Positions 34,840-44,558 of a DNA stretch of 64,000 bases are shown here, piece after piece. Below the pieces are notes generated by a model. The model did no database searches. It saw nothing but the letters and a program-made list of their open reading frames with translations, and was not told the DNA's origin. Source of the stretch: Halobacillus litoralis (GTDB taxonomy: Bacteria; Bacillota; Bacilli; Bacillales; Halobacillaceae); assembly GCF_009856415.1 (NCBI RefSeq), contig NZ_WMEZ01000002.1, forward strand, positions 248,001 through 312,000. Direction: 5' to 3'. The position numbers and the translations under genes are program-made. Numbering within the stretch: the stretch's first letter is position 1; each line of letters opens with the position of its first letter.

Positions 34840-36489
34840 TCAAAGCTTATAAACTGTTCCTTCATAAGGAGCCAATCCACCGCGACCTGATGATGCTGTT
34901 TCATTTGTAATCACAATAGGCATTCCTTCAATCTCTTTCACAATTTCCTCATCTAATGTCACTTCTTCGGAAGAGAAGTTACAGACGACAAGAAGACTTC
35001 CTTCATCGCTCACACGCTTATAAGCAAAAACATTCGGATCTTCTCTCATTAAAAGTTCAAACCTGCCATCAGTAATAATATCAATTTCTTTTCTTAAACG
35101 GATCAACTGTTGATAGAAATAGAACACAGAATTTTTATCTTCCAGAGCACGCTCGGCATTAATCTCACTGTAATTCGGATTCACCTGTATCCATGGGGCT
35201 CCGTCTGTAAAACCTCCATTTTCCGAATCATTCCACTGCATCGGTGTCCGGGCATTGTCCCGGCCTTTTACATAGATCGCTTTCATCAGATCTTCATGGG
35301 ACCACCCTTGTTCCTTCTTCTCTTTATACATATTTAAAAGCTCAATATCTCTATAGTCTTCAAGCGTATCAAAGTGGACGTTCGTCATCCCTATCTCTTC
35401 GCCTTGATAAATATAAGGCGTCCCTTGCATCATGTGCAGGCAGATACCAAGCATTTTGGCTGACTTCACTCGGTACTCTCCATCATCACCGAAACGCGAA
35501 ACGATACGGGGCTGGTCATGATTGTTCCAGTACAAACTGTTCCATCCGACACCATGAAGCGCGGTCTGCCATTTTTCAAAATTCTCCTTCAAGTCGACAA
35601 GGTTTAAATCCTTCCAATTCCACTTATCCCCGTTCGAATCCAAATCCATATGCTCGAATGTAAAAATCATATTCAATTCTTCATTCGCAGGATCCGTGTA
35701 ACGCTTTGCATCTTCTGGAGAAGCTCCAGGCATTTCCCCTACTGTCATCACGTCATAGTTTGATAGAACTTCCTGATTCATTTCCTGCAAAAATTCATGG
35801 ACACGCGGCCCATTCATAAAATACGGGCTCCCATCCCCATTCTCTCCATCGGGGTATTCCGGATCCTTAGAGATAAAGTTGATGACATCCATACGGAACC
35901 CGTCCATACCTTTATCCAGCCAGAATTTCATCATGTCATACACGTCTTCCCGCAGCTTCGGGTTTTCCCAATTTAAATCCGGCTGCTTTTTCGCAAAGAT
36001 GTGTAAATAATATTGGCCTGTCGTTTCATCATATTCCCAGGCCGGGCCGCCGAAAACAGAGCTCCAATTTGTCGGCGGTTCCCCGTTCTCCTTGCCATCT
36101 TTCCATATGTAATAATCGCGATATGGATTTTCCTTGCTTTTCGAAGATTCAACAAACCATGGATGTTCGTCAGACGTATGATTGACAACAAGATCCATGA
36201 CCAACTTCAAATCTCTTTTATGAGCTTCATCCAGCAACCGTTCTAGATCTTCCATACTTCCAAAAAGATCATCCACTTGACGGTAGTTGCGGATATCATA
36301 GCCATTATCCTCTTGTGGAGAATCATAGATGGGGGACAGCCACAGGACGTCCACGCCCAGCTCTTTTAGATAATCCAGCTTCTCTATAATTCCAGGAATA
36401 TCACCAATTCCATCCCCGTTCGTATCATTGAAACTCTTCGGATAAATTTGATAGACGACACTCTTCTTCCACCATTCTTGATTATTCAT
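34840..36489 (-). CDS. malL: Oligo-1,6-glucosidase / alpha-glucosidase (GH13)
   Basis: A 549-residue GH13 subfamily-31 type enzyme: VVYQIYPKSFNDTNGDGIGDIPGI, LVMDLVVNHTSDEHPWF, nucleophile Asp in GFRMDVINFISK, acid/base Glu in TVGEMPG, and YWNNHDQPRI for the third acid. These are typical of MalL/oligo-1,6-glucosidase, which cleaves isomaltose, maltose or sucrose-type alpha-glucosides in the cytoplasm. The ATG at 36489 has GGGAG eight bases upstream. Monocistronic. Symbol by family resemblance; exact specificity unproven. Confidence 0.9.
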   Translation of the reverse strand: MNNQEWWKKSVVYQIYPKSFNDTNGDGIGDIPGIIEKLDYLKELGVDVLWLSPIYDSPQEDNGYDIRNYRQVDDLFGSMEDLERLLDEAHKRDLKLVMDLVVNHTSDEHPWFVESSKSKENPYRDYYIWKDGKENGEPPTNWSSVFGGPAWEYDETTGQYYLHIFAKKQPDLNWENPKLREDVYDMMKFWLDKGMDGFRMDVINFISKDPEYPDGENGDGSPYFMNGPRVHEFLQEMNQEVLSNYDVMTVGEMPGASPEDAKRYTDPANEELNMIFTFEHMDLDSNGDKWNWKDLNLVDLKENFEKWQTALHGVGWNSLYWNNHDQPRIVSRFGDDGEYRVKSAKMLGICLHMMQGTPYIYQGEEIGMTNVHFDTLEDYRDIELLNMYKEKKEQGWSHEDLMKAIYVKGRDNARTPMQWNDSENGGFTDGAPWIQVNPNYSEINAERALEDKNSVFYFYQQLIRLRKEIDIITDGRFELLMREDPNVFAYKRVSDEGSLLVVCNFSSEEVTLDEEIVKEIEGMPIVITNETASSGRGGLAPYEGTVYKL

Positions 36490-36550
36490 CTCTACCACTC
36501 CCTTATGAAAACCTTCTCATATAACCATAACGCAAAACCGGTGGATACTT

Positions 36551-36585
36551 CCATTATTTGTTGTACCAGGTCATACAGATAATGG
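36551..36585. repeat. Interspersed repeat, copy D (CCAGGTCATAC core)
   Basis: TTGTTGTACCAGGTCATACA inside an imperfect palindrome with ends CCATTAT/ATAATGG. It lies between the terminator of the YkvI-like gene and the alpha-glucosidase gene. Confidence 0.6.
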
Positions 36586-36586
36586 A

Positions 36587-36614
36587 AAAAGACCATCTCC
36601 GAGAGATGGTCTTT
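36587..36614 (-). terminator. Terminator of the YkvI-like gene
   Basis: AAAAGACCATCTC and AGATGGTCTTTT form a 12-bp stem ending in T residues on the minus strand. Confidence 0.88.
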
Positions 36615-36618
36615 TGGT

Positions 36619-37695
36619 TTATGCGGATAAGCGTTCTGTATTTTTATGTTCTTTTTTGAGACGGAATGGTGCTGTGACCAACGCAACAATTAAAAACAGC
36701 CCCATATATCCGATCAACGGATAGAAGAACGCGACAAGTTCTGTAAATCCTACGAAGCTGAGCCCGAAAGCGACGACTCCAGTAATCAGAACGAACTTCT
36801 TATGCTGGCTTGTCCCGACCTCTGTATAACGAGCGGCAAAGGAGAAGAACATGCTGACCGCTGTATTAAAGACCATCCCGAACAAAACAATAGAATAGAA
36901 TGTTCCTAATACAGGAGAAAGCCCATCGACAAGGGCCAGAAGCGGCATATCGTAAGACGCAACGGCATCCACTTTTGAGAAAATGGCCAGGTGACTGATC
37001 ACGATCATGATTCCAAGACCTAATCCACCGAGAAGCCCGCCGAGTGCAGACGTACGTTCGTCTTTCTCATTTCCTCCCATCAGCAAGGACATCGATGCCC
37101 CGACCGCCACATTAAAGGAGACGTAATTGATGGCAGAAATAAACCAATTGGATAAAGCAGATGGCTGATCAACGGCAACCGCGTTCAAATCACTAAACGA
37201 CTGGTCCATCGTAAACAAGCTATATCCGGATATAATTAAAACGGTAATGATTAAAAACGGCGTAATACTGCCAATGACATTGACGACTTTGTCCACATTC
37301 ATCATGATGGTTGCCATCACGATGACACTCATGAAAATCACACCGACGAGTGGTGGTAACCCAAACTGCTGACTTGGAATGGAACCCGCTCCTGCAATCA
37401 TGACGACACCAACACCAAACAGAGTCAGAATGATGACATAATCAACAATCCGTCCAAGCCATTTGTTTCCACTGACTTTATAGACCGCTTCCTTATGTGA
37501 AGTCGCCTGTGTCCTCGTCCCAAGTTTAACGAGCATCATCCCCATATACGCGAACAGGGCGGTTGAAATGATCGTACCGATGGTTCCCAGGTACCCGAAG
37601 CTCGTAAAATATTGAAGAATTTCCTGGCCTGATGCAAAGCCCGCACCAACGATAATTCCTATAAAAGCGCTTGCAATTTTCATTACTTTTTTCAC
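36619..37695 (-). CDS. YkvI-family membrane transporter
   Basis: A 358-residue protein with about ten membrane helices. The start ASAFIGIIVGAGFASGQEILQYFTSFG is typical of the YkvI family, relatives of the branched-chain amino acid and APC-type LeuT-fold carriers. Substrate unknown. The GTG at 37695 has AGGAGG seven bases upstream. Being next to adeR and ald (alanine catabolism), an amino acid substrate is plausible but only inference. A cre-like site lies upstream. Confidence 0.82.
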   Translation of the reverse strand: MKKVMKIASAFIGIIVGAGFASGQEILQYFTSFGYLGTIGTIISTALFAYMGMMLVKLGTRTQATSHKEAVYKVSGNKWLGRIVDYVIILTLFGVGVVMIAGAGSIPSQQFGLPPLVGVIFMSVIVMATIMMNVDKVVNVIGSITPFLIITVLIISGYSLFTMDQSFSDLNAVAVDQPSALSNWFISAINYVSFNVAVGASMSLLMGGNEKDERTSALGGLLGGLGLGIMIVISHLAIFSKVDAVASYDMPLLALVDGLSPVLGTFYSIVLFGMVFNTAVSMFFSFAARYTEVGTSQHKKFVLITGVVAFGLSFVGFTELVAFFYPLIGYMGLFLIVALVTAPFRLKKEHKNTERLSA

Positions 37696-37742
37696 GAAAA
37701 ATCCTCCTAATGTACTGAGATGTCTGCTGGTTATCCGCATAA

Positions 37743-37756
37743 GTTAAACGCTTTCA
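37743..37756 (-). promoter_or_regulatory. cre-like site upstream of the YkvI-like gene
   Basis: Minus strand TGAAAGCGTTTAAC matches the cre consensus at 12 of 14 positions. A second weaker one, AGAAAGCGCATTCA, is at about 37784-37797. Confidence 0.4.
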
Positions 37757-37930
37757 TATATAATATGTAAAATCAGCTTATCATGAATGCGCTTTCTATG
37801 ATTTGGTAGAATGAACAAATCCCATTCCCTATATTCGTTTAAATAAACAAATACTTCAATAGGAAAATGGATGTTGTAATAAAAGAATCAATGATAATAT
37901 AAAGGTATTCACACCATAAGGAGCACCGCT

Positions 37931-39181
37931 ATGAAACATTCATCACACTTGAACTATTCATATAAAGATTACATCGATTCCCCAGAGGGGCTTGCCGACA
38001 GCATTGCGGAAACCTTAGGATGTCCAGTGACCATAGAAGATGCCAACCACCGCATCGTCTCTTACAGTAAACATGAGAAAAATGTAGATGAAGCAAGAAT
38101 TGCAACCATCATGAGACGGAAAGTCCCGGAGCATGTGATTAATGGATTATGGAAACAAGGCATCATGGCCAAACTTTTTGAAAGTGACCAGCCGATCATT
38201 GTCAAAACCATTGATTCCATTGGTCTTGGGCACAGGTTAGCTGTCTCTGTCCGCAAAAACAATGAGATTCTTGGGTTTATATGGGCACAGACAAATGATC
38301 TCTCCGTAACAGCGGAACACTTGGAAGAGATGAAAGAAGCCGCCCAGTGGGTCAGCCATCATCTACTAAGGCAGCAGGCGAAAAAGAAAAAAACTGATGA
38401 AAACCGAAAAGAATTCTTCTGGCAGCTGCTGACAGGATCCCTCCAAAATCCAGCAGAGGTCAAACGGCTTGCCAAAAAATTTCATATGAATTTACAAGGA
38501 CAGCTTTGTGTAGCCGTGTTCGAGTTCACGGAAGATATGAGTCAGGCGGTTGAGCGCCATGCCTATTACTTAACAGAAACGCTCCACCAAACCCGGATTG
38601 TGAACCGGATCTTTGATGACCAGCAGCTCATTCTCCTTGTCCGTACCGATAATAAGGAAGATGCGAATGAAATGAATCAGGCTTTCATTCGTGAATTCAC
38701 ACAAAAGATGAAGGAGCGTCTGGACTTTGAGGATTTAAAAGGGGCGTTCGGGCTGATTTATGACTCACCGACTTTAATCAGTGATAGTTACAAGCAAGCG
38801 TTGAAAGTTCTGGAATTGAAAGAGCAATATTCCGCAGGCCTTCAGCACGTCGACAATTACCAGGATCTTGGTGTCTACCAATTCCTCAATGAACTGTCCT
38901 CCCTTCAAAAACGGGAGAATTATAAAAACGATGCCTTGACCAATATCCGAATATACGATGAACGTCATAACTCCATGCTCTTGGAAACGTTGAAAGTTTT
39001 CCTTGAGAAGAACAGCAATGTCCACCAGGCAGCATCCCATATGCACATTCATACGAATACATTGAACTACCGCTTGAAGCGGATCAAAGAAATCGGGAAC
39101 ATTGACTTCAAGGATATGAACCAGAAGACAATGCTTTACCTTGATTTACTGATCTATGAGAACGAACAGGAGGATTTGTGA
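37931..39181 (+). CDS. adeR: PucR-family transcriptional activator (AdeR-like)
   Basis: A 416-residue regulator: N-terminal sensory region (about 15-140), a GGDEF-like middle, and the C-terminal PucR helix-turn-helix (FLEKNSNVHQAASHMHIHTNTLNYRLKRIKEI). In B. subtilis AdeR activates the alanine dehydrogenase gene, which directly follows here, so the assignment is mainly by gene order plus family. The gene ends in a perfect terminator hairpin. Confidence 0.82.
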   Translation: MKHSSHLNYSYKDYIDSPEGLADSIAETLGCPVTIEDANHRIVSYSKHEKNVDEARIATIMRRKVPEHVINGLWKQGIMAKLFESDQPIIVKTIDSIGLGHRLAVSVRKNNEILGFIWAQTNDLSVTAEHLEEMKEAAQWVSHHLLRQQAKKKKTDENRKEFFWQLLTGSLQNPAEVKRLAKKFHMNLQGQLCVAVFEFTEDMSQAVERHAYYLTETLHQTRIVNRIFDDQQLILLVRTDNKEDANEMNQAFIREFTQKMKERLDFEDLKGAFGLIYDSPTLISDSYKQALKVLELKEQYSAGLQHVDNYQDLGVYQFLNELSSLQKRENYKNDALTNIRIYDERHNSMLLETLKVFLEKNSNVHQAASHMHIHTNTLNYRLKRIKEIGNIDFKDMNQKTMLYLDLLIYENEQEDL

Positions 39182-39208
39182 TTTTACACAAATCCTCCTG
39201 TTTATTTT
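39165..39208 (+). terminator. Terminator overlapping the adeR stop codon
   Basis: AACAGGAGGATTTGTG and CACAAATCCTCCTGTT, a perfect 16-bp stem with a 6-nt loop and T run; the left arm is coding. Confidence 0.92.
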
Positions 39209-39286
39209 TTCACTTTCAACTAAACAAAAAGTCAGGATTGCGAGCTATACTTTGGTTACATTCAATTTGAAAGGTGGACGTTCCCC

Positions 39287-40417
39287 ATGATTATCGGAAT
39301 TCCAAAAGAAATTAAAAATAATGAAAACCGCGTTGCGATTACGCCTTCAGGTGTCATCAATCTCATGAAAGCCGGACACACGATCCGCATCGAAACCCAG
39401 GCCGGAACGGGAAGTAATTTTACCGACGAAGAATATCGTGATGCTGGCGCTGAGATTGTTGAAACCGCTTCCGATATTTGGTCGAATTCAGAAATGGTTA
39501 TGAAAGTAAAAGAACCGCTTCCATCTGAATATGGTTACTTCCGCAAAGGACTTATTCTTTTCACATACCTTCACCTTGCAGCGGAACCTGAACTGACAAA
39601 AGCTTTAGTAGAAAACGAAGTAACTGCGATTGCCTATGAAACAGTTGCTGTCGATAACAAACTTCCTCTTCTAACTCCAATGAGTGAAGTAGCCGGGCGT
39701 ATGGCGACACAAGTAGGAGCTCAATATCTTGAAAAATCCTTTGGCGGAAAAGGAATCCTGCTTAGCGGAGTTCCTGGTGTATCCCGTGGAAAAGTCGTCA
39801 TCATCGGTGGAGGCATCGTTGGTACGAACGCAGCGAAGATTGCCATCGGCCTTGGTGCTCACGTAACTGTATTGGACTTGAACCCGAATCGCCTGCGTGA
39901 ACTGGATGACCAGTTCGGCAAAGACATCCAAACGATGATGTCCAATCCGTTCAACATTGCGGAAGCGGTCAAAGAAGCCGATCTAGTCATCGGAGCAGTC
40001 CTGATTCCAGGAGCAAAAGCACCTAAACTTGTGACAGAAGACATGGTTAAAGAAATGAAAGACGGCTCTGTCATCGTAGATGTCGCGATCGACCAGGGCG
40101 GAAACTTCGAAACGGTCGATCACATTACGACACACGATGATCCGATTTATGAAAAACACGGCGTCCTTCATTATGCGGTTGCAAACATCCCAGGAGCTGT
40201 CCCACGTACATCGACGATCGCTCTTACAAACGTAACGATTCCATACGCTTTGCAAATCGCTTCCAAAGGCGTAAACAAAGCGGTGGAAGATAATAAAGCG
40301 ATTGAAGCAGGTGTAAACACAGCGAATGGTCACCTGACTTATGAAGCGGTAGCTCGTGATCTTGGTTACGAGTACAAACCAGTAAAAGAAGCTCTTCAAA
40401 CTCCAGCACACGTATAA
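39287..40417 (+). CDS. ald: Alanine dehydrogenase
   Basis: A 376-residue enzyme converting L-alanine to pyruvate and ammonia with NAD. N-terminal [23 protein letters not shown], the substrate-binding Lys in [31 protein letters not shown], active-site His in TYLHLA, and NAD-binding Rossmann [32 protein letters not shown]. Length equals the family norm. Its neighbour AdeR likely controls it. AAAGGTGG precedes the ATG. Confidence 0.96.
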   Translation: MIIGIPKEIKNNENRVAITPSGVINLMKAGHTIRIETQAGTGSNFTDEEYRDAGAEIVETASDIWSNSEMVMKVKEPLPSEYGYFRKGLILFTYLHLAAEPELTKALVENEVTAIAYETVAVDNKLPLLTPMSEVAGRMATQVGAQYLEKSFGGKGILLSGVPGVSRGKVVIIGGGIVGTNAAKIAIGLGAHVTVLDLNPNRLRELDDQFGKDIQTMMSNPFNIAEAVKEADLVIGAVLIPGAKAPKLVTEDMVKEMKDGSVIVDVAIDQGGNFETVDHITTHDDPIYEKHGVLHYAVANIPGAVPRTSTIALTNVTIPYALQIASKGVNKAVEDNKAIEAGVNTANGHLTYEAVARDLGYEYKPVKEALQTPAHV

Positions 40418-40422
40418 TACAA

Positions 40423-40456
40423 CAAGCTCCCCCACAATCGTGGAGGAGCTTTTTTA
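40423..40456 (+). terminator. Terminator of ald
   Basis: AAGCTCC and GGAGCTT with extra pairing (CCAC/GTGG) and a run of six T. Confidence 0.88.
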
Positions 40457-40474
40457 TTGAGAAAGAAAACACTT

Positions 40475-40507
40475 CCAAATATTTACGTACCAAGTCATAC
40501 AAATAAT
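40475..40507. repeat. Interspersed repeat, copy E (CCAAGTCATAC variant)
   Basis: Carries TTACGTACCAAGTCATACAA preceded by CCAAATAT, a one-base variant of the family core. It follows the ald terminator. The remainder of 40418-40724 is AT-rich and should hold the M4 protease promoter; TATAAT at 40691-40696 is a possible -10 but lacks a good -35. Confidence 0.5.
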
Positions 40508-40724
40508 CCCATTTAATCCCTCCGTAATTTAGTCCTATAGTTGGAATCTATTTCGTTACTCGAAATGTTCGTATGACGGTGATTATGTCTAATAACCGTG
40601 ATTAAAGTCTTAGGCTAATCTTCCATTCGACATTATTTTCAGAATATACAAACAGTTCAATCTACTCTGTATACTTTATCCTCCATTACCTATAATTGGT
40701 TACATTATTACGAGGAGGTTGGTT

Positions 40725-42425
40725 ATGAAGAGAAAACACGTAATTCCAATGGCCGTCTTATCATCTGCTCTTTTGATGGGAACGGTCGCTCCGACACAGT
40801 CACATGCGATCAGTGAGAACGCAAATCCAAAAGCCCATGCACAAATCCAGCAAAACAGTGTACATAAGGATAAAGACAATCGTCCATTCTTTGTACAGGA
40901 AAAACAGAAAGAAAAGTACGCAAAAGCCAACGAAGCCTCTGCTAAAGCACACCTGAACAAGAATAAGGAAAATTATAAAATGAATGATCCTGAACATAGC
41001 TTAGGACAAGCAGAAGTGACGAAGGATGACCTAGGGATGACTCACGTCAAACTTCAGCAAGAAAAGAATGGCGTACCTGTAGAAGGCCACCAAGTGACCG
41101 TCCACTATGATAAGGACAACAAAGTCCAAGCCGTAAACGGGCAGTTCAACGAGGCGATAGAACAACAAGACCTTTCTACGAACGCTTCCCTAAGCAAAAC
41201 AAGTGGGTTGGAAATCGCCAAGGAGTCGGTAGATGCACCAGAACAACTCGTGGAGTCTCCGTCATCCACTCTTGTCATCTATCCGATTCAAGATGAAAAT
41301 TACCTTGCTTATAAAGTGAATGTGAACTTCCTTGGGGAAGACCCAGGAAACTGGTTCGTTTATGTTGACGCCAACACTGGAGAAGTGATTGATAAATATA
41401 ACGCGCTCATGCACGCCGATGGATATCAATCTTCTAAAGGATCCGGAACAGGTGTCCTCGGTGACCACCGTAACCTACACATTACTCACACCAATGAAAA
41501 AGGTGTGGAAGCGAACGGAACCGACTTTTACCTGTATGATAAATCACATGAAAATTTAGACGGCATTTACACATACGATGCACAAAACAGCTGGGACTAC
41601 GCTGCCTTGCCGGGCAAGCTGTTCTCTTCTCCAAATGCTTCATTTAATGATGATTACGAGCAGCCTGCCGTCGATGCCCATTACAACTCTGAACAAGTGT
41701 ACGAGTACTATTTAGAAGAACACGACCGCAACTCGATCGATGGAGAAGGAATGGCCATCAAGTCTACGGTCCACTATGGTGAAGATTACAACAACGCCTT
41801 CTGGAACGGCCGGCAAATGACGTATGGCGACGGAGATGGTGAATTCTTCATCCCTCTATCTGCAGGGCTCGATGTCGCTGCACACGAAATGGCACACGGT
41901 GTAACCACTTACTCAGCAGGTCTTAAATACCGCTTCCAATCCGGGGCTTTGAATGAAGCTTTCTCTGATATTTTCGGAGCACTCGTCGATGAGGACGATT
42001 GGGAAATCGGTGAAGATATCATGGCAGAGGAAGCAGTTGCTTCCGGACGGACATCCTTAAGAAGCCTGAGTAATCCTAGCAAATTCCCTGTAGGAGCAGA
42101 CTATGTACCGTATGGAGACGGCAACGGCATGTATCCTTCCCACATGGATGAATACTATGACCTTCCTTTGGATTTAGATAACGGTGGTGTCCATATTAAC
42201 TCTTCCATCATCAACCATGCGGCTTACATCACGGGTGAACAGATTGGAAAAGAAAAACTTGGACAAGTCTATTACCGTGCTTTGACTGTCTACTTGCAGC
42301 CGGAATCTGACTTCAGTCATGCAAGAGAATCGGTCATCCAATCAGCTGCCGACCTCTATGGTGAAAATAGTGAAGAAGCTCTAGCTACTGAAGATGGATT
42401 CAATCAAGTTGGAATTACAGAATAA
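40725..42425 (+). CDS. Secreted neutral metalloprotease (M4, thermolysin family)
   Basis: A 566-residue preproenzyme: signal peptide to about residue 28 (THSHA-like cleavage after QSHA), FTP propeptide domain (about 75-125), PepSY (about 150-225), M4 catalytic and C-terminal helical domains. Zinc site HEMAH in DVAAHEMAHGVTTYSAGL and third ligand Glu in GALNEAFSDIFGALV. The active-site His lies in GGVHINSSIINHAAY. The ATG at 40725 has AGGAGG six bases ahead. It is followed after 13 bp by an M14 carboxypeptidase, so both are probably one transcript for extracellular peptide use. Confidence 0.95.
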   Translation: MKRKHVIPMAVLSSALLMGTVAPTQSHAISENANPKAHAQIQQNSVHKDKDNRPFFVQEKQKEKYAKANEASAKAHLNKNKENYKMNDPEHSLGQAEVTKDDLGMTHVKLQQEKNGVPVEGHQVTVHYDKDNKVQAVNGQFNEAIEQQDLSTNASLSKTSGLEIAKESVDAPEQLVESPSSTLVIYPIQDENYLAYKVNVNFLGEDPGNWFVYVDANTGEVIDKYNALMHADGYQSSKGSGTGVLGDHRNLHITHTNEKGVEANGTDFYLYDKSHENLDGIYTYDAQNSWDYAALPGKLFSSPNASFNDDYEQPAVDAHYNSEQVYEYYLEEHDRNSIDGEGMAIKSTVHYGEDYNNAFWNGRQMTYGDGDGEFFIPLSAGLDVAAHEMAHGVTTYSAGLKYRFQSGALNEAFSDIFGALVDEDDWEIGEDIMAEEAVASGRTSLRSLSNPSKFPVGADYVPYGDGNGMYPSHMDEYYDLPLDLDNGGVHINSSIINHAAYITGEQIGKEKLGQVYYRALTVYLQPESDFSHARESVIQSAADLYGENSEEALATEDGFNQVGITE

Positions 42426-42438
42426 GGAGGAATAGTTT

Positions 42439-43638
42439 ATGAAAAAACAAGTATTTGCTGTCGCTAGTTCCATTGTATTGGCTTCCAGTGTGGCCATCCC
42501 TACATTTGCAGCCGGAAATCACCCTGGTACACCCGAGCAGCAAACCTATAACAGCTCCGGTTGGACAGACTATGCTCAACTGACCAAAAAATTAGAGCAG
42601 ATTGAAAAATCCAGCCAAGGGACCGTGCAAGTCGATGTTGTCGGTCAATCCAATCAAGGACTTGATATCTATCAAGCCCGTGTCGGTCACGGCGATAAAG
42701 TCATTCTTATCGAAAGTGAAATCCACGGCAATGAAAAAACAGGAACCGAAGCCATTCTGAATCTATTAAGCTATTTAGGCTCAAGTAATTCCCCTCACGC
42801 ACAAAAAATCAGAGAAGAGGTAACACTTGTTACTCTTCCAAAAATGAATCCTGATGCTTCGGAGCTCGACAGGCGCGGAAATGACATGTCCTGGTCAGAA
42901 GTCGTCGAAGACTTCCCTCAGCTGGCTGAGGCCGGTGGTCCAACATGGAATTACTATACCGCCCCCAACATTCAGGGGGACAATTACGCAGCTAATCCAG
43001 GATTTGATGTGAACCGTGACTTTAATCCTGATTTGGATTATGTTCCCGAAGCAGAAGATGTGCCGGGTTCTTCTTCAGAGCCAGGCTGGTACATTACACC
43101 GGAAGCCCAAACCGTCCGTGATGTATATAAAAACTTGCAGGATGAATTCGGAACGGTCGATGTTTTCATAGACCTCCACCACCAGGGACTCTATTATGTA
43201 GATGGCACAAGTGACCCCGTCACCTTGTCTCTATCCGGCCAGTTCGTCCCTGATCCAAACTCAGAAGATGGAGCGAAATACTCCGAGTACGCAGACAACT
43301 ACGATTATGATTACTCCCGCCAGTTGAATGTCGCTGCCTATGATGCGCTTCAAGAAATGGGGAACTCGCCATTCGATAACATTACTCTCTACAGCCAGGG
43401 ACTGGACCTTCCAGGCACAGCACTAGGTTCATTTGCCCTTAACGGCAGTGGCACGGTCCTTTTCGAAGTGACGGGCCAAACGCAGAGTCTCGGCCAGAAG
43501 AAAAAAGGGATGCTCGTAAAAGCCGTAGAAACAGGACTCAGGGGGATTATTGACGGTGTAGCTGAAAACACGGTTGAAGATTTAAACCCTGAAGACTACG
43601 AAGAGATTCCTGAAACAGCTTACCGTCCAAGTCTATAA
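42439..43638 (+). CDS. Secreted M14 zinc carboxypeptidase
   Basis: A 399-residue secreted enzyme with signal peptide (residues 1-25, VAIPTFAA). Zinc ligands His and Glu in ESEIHGNEKTG and His in IDLHHQGLYYV; the catalytic Glu is likely in TVLFEVTGQ. It releases C-terminal amino acids from peptides made by the adjacent M4 protease and the S8 protease. AAGGAGG precedes the ATG; the same AAGGAGGAATAG leader stands before the subtilase. A terminator follows. Confidence 0.9.
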   Translation: MKKQVFAVASSIVLASSVAIPTFAAGNHPGTPEQQTYNSSGWTDYAQLTKKLEQIEKSSQGTVQVDVVGQSNQGLDIYQARVGHGDKVILIESEIHGNEKTGTEAILNLLSYLGSSNSPHAQKIREEVTLVTLPKMNPDASELDRRGNDMSWSEVVEDFPQLAEAGGPTWNYYTAPNIQGDNYAANPGFDVNRDFNPDLDYVPEAEDVPGSSSEPGWYITPEAQTVRDVYKNLQDEFGTVDVFIDLHHQGLYYVDGTSDPVTLSLSGQFVPDPNSEDGAKYSEYADNYDYDYSRQLNVAAYDALQEMGNSPFDNITLYSQGLDLPGTALGSFALNGSGTVLFEVTGQTQSLGQKKKGMLVKAVETGLRGIIDGVAENTVEDLNPEDYEEIPETAYRPSL

Positions 43639-43640
43639 CC

Positions 43641-43677
43641 ATAAAAGCGAGGAGTTTTTAAATTCCTCGCTTTTTAT
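43641..43677 (+). terminator. Terminator of the M4-M14 operon
   Basis: AAAAGCGAGGA and TCCTCGCTTTT, 11-bp stem with an AT-rich loop and T run. The same DNA encodes the end of the pcp remnant on the minus strand. Confidence 0.88.
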
Positions 43678-43807
43678 CGTCTATTAAATCAAGCGGATCA
43701 GTTCTCTCACAGATCGTCTCATTGTCCAGAGCACGTACAATTCTTTGTGTAGAATTGATGTTGTAATGTAAAAAAGGTTCAAAACCTGTAAGCAATAATT
43801 TCATCAT
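43658..43807 (-). pseudogene. Truncated pyrrolidone-carboxylate peptidase (pcp) remnant
   Basis: A 49-residue reading frame with a strong AGGAGGAG nine bases upstream. Its first 30 residues, MMKLLLTGFEPFLHYNINST and QRIVRALDNETI, look like the N-terminus of Pcp (C15), which starts with K-(V/L)L-(I/V)TGF-(D/E)PF. Intact Pcp has about 200-215 residues including a Glu/Cys/His active site; none of that remains. The coding sequence runs into the M14 terminator. Probably the product of a deletion that joined the two 3' ends. Confidence 0.6.
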
Positions 43808-44007
43808 GTTTCAAATCTCCTCCTGCGGTTAAAAAACTTCCTCTCTCTCCTTTCATGATAGCAGAAGAAATGACCTGGCCGCACACTTGTGCACCATGAA
43901 CGGAGATGTAAGGGCACCACTATGGCGGATTCTTTTTTTCCACCACTCCGAATTTCCTAAAGAATGAGAAGAGACAGCCCAAATTAAGAGCTGCCTTTTC
44001 TCTATCA
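43808..44007. other. Short intergenic stretch without a gene
   Basis: Contains a ribosome-binding-like purine run for the pcp remnant, an AAATGACCTGGCCGCACAC stretch faintly like the CCAGGTCAT repeat in reverse, and a weak hairpin GACAGC/GCTGCC near 43971-43997 that may end one of the flanking transcripts. Confidence 0.3.
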
Positions 44008-44547
44008 CTATCCTATCTCTTGTTCTTCTTCACACAAATAAGTAAGAACGGTTTCTTTCATCGGTAGATCGACTTTTCCATTCAATCCATCCAAAGCAAT
44101 GACATCATATCTCTGATTCCGATCCTTTATATATCCTATCCAGTAAGGCACATACAGCAAAGTACGGCCTGTGATTGTGACATCAATTTTTTCTCTTCTC
44201 TTTTCCTTTGAAAAAAGTTCCCAATAAAGGACCTTTCGAGCATGTTCATCCTCCAGTGTCTTTTTGACAGGTATAAATTGCTCACAGGATTCTTCCCTCT
44301 CATAATCTACCGGAAGAATCGCACTCATTTCACTCAAAGGTTCGATTGCGATCCTCCCCTCCAAACCATCAGGCAGTGCATGAGAGACGACTCTGTAATC
44401 GAAACACCAGAATGGAAGGAAGACTTGCTCCATAGAAAGGAGTCGTTTCGTTTTCTTCATTTTCTTCCACCAATTTGAATAGAGGTGGTCAGACATTTTT
44501 CCAATTGCCTCGTCACGCTCAACAACTGATTTCAAATAATAAGTCAC
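44008..44547 (-). CDS. Hypothetical protein downstream of the SSS symporter
   Basis: A 179-residue soluble protein from the GTG at 44547, which has AGGAGG seven bases upstream; the longer frame to 44628 overlaps the symporter gene without a start signal. It has aromatic-rich parts (VFLPFWCFDYRVV near 50; LLYVPYWIGYIKDRNQRYDVIALDGLNGKVDLP near 135). I do not recognise the family. Only 11 bp from the symporter gene, it is the last gene of the proposed glucosylglycerate operon, so it may have an accessory role. Confidence 0.7.
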   Translation of the reverse strand: MTYYLKSVVERDEAIGKMSDHLYSNWWKKMKKTKRLLSMEQVFLPFWCFDYRVVSHALPDGLEGRIAIEPLSEMSAILPVDYEREESCEQFIPVKKTLEDEHARKVLYWELFSKEKRREKIDVTITGRTLLYVPYWIGYIKDRNQRYDVIALDGLNGKVDLPMKETVLTYLCEEEQEIG

Positions 44548-44558
44548 AAAACATCCTC

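Noticed and set aside
43866-43890. Sixth copy of the CCAGGTCATAC repeat
   Set aside because: Only the CCAGGTCAT part matches on the minus strand and the flanks differ, so it may be chance.
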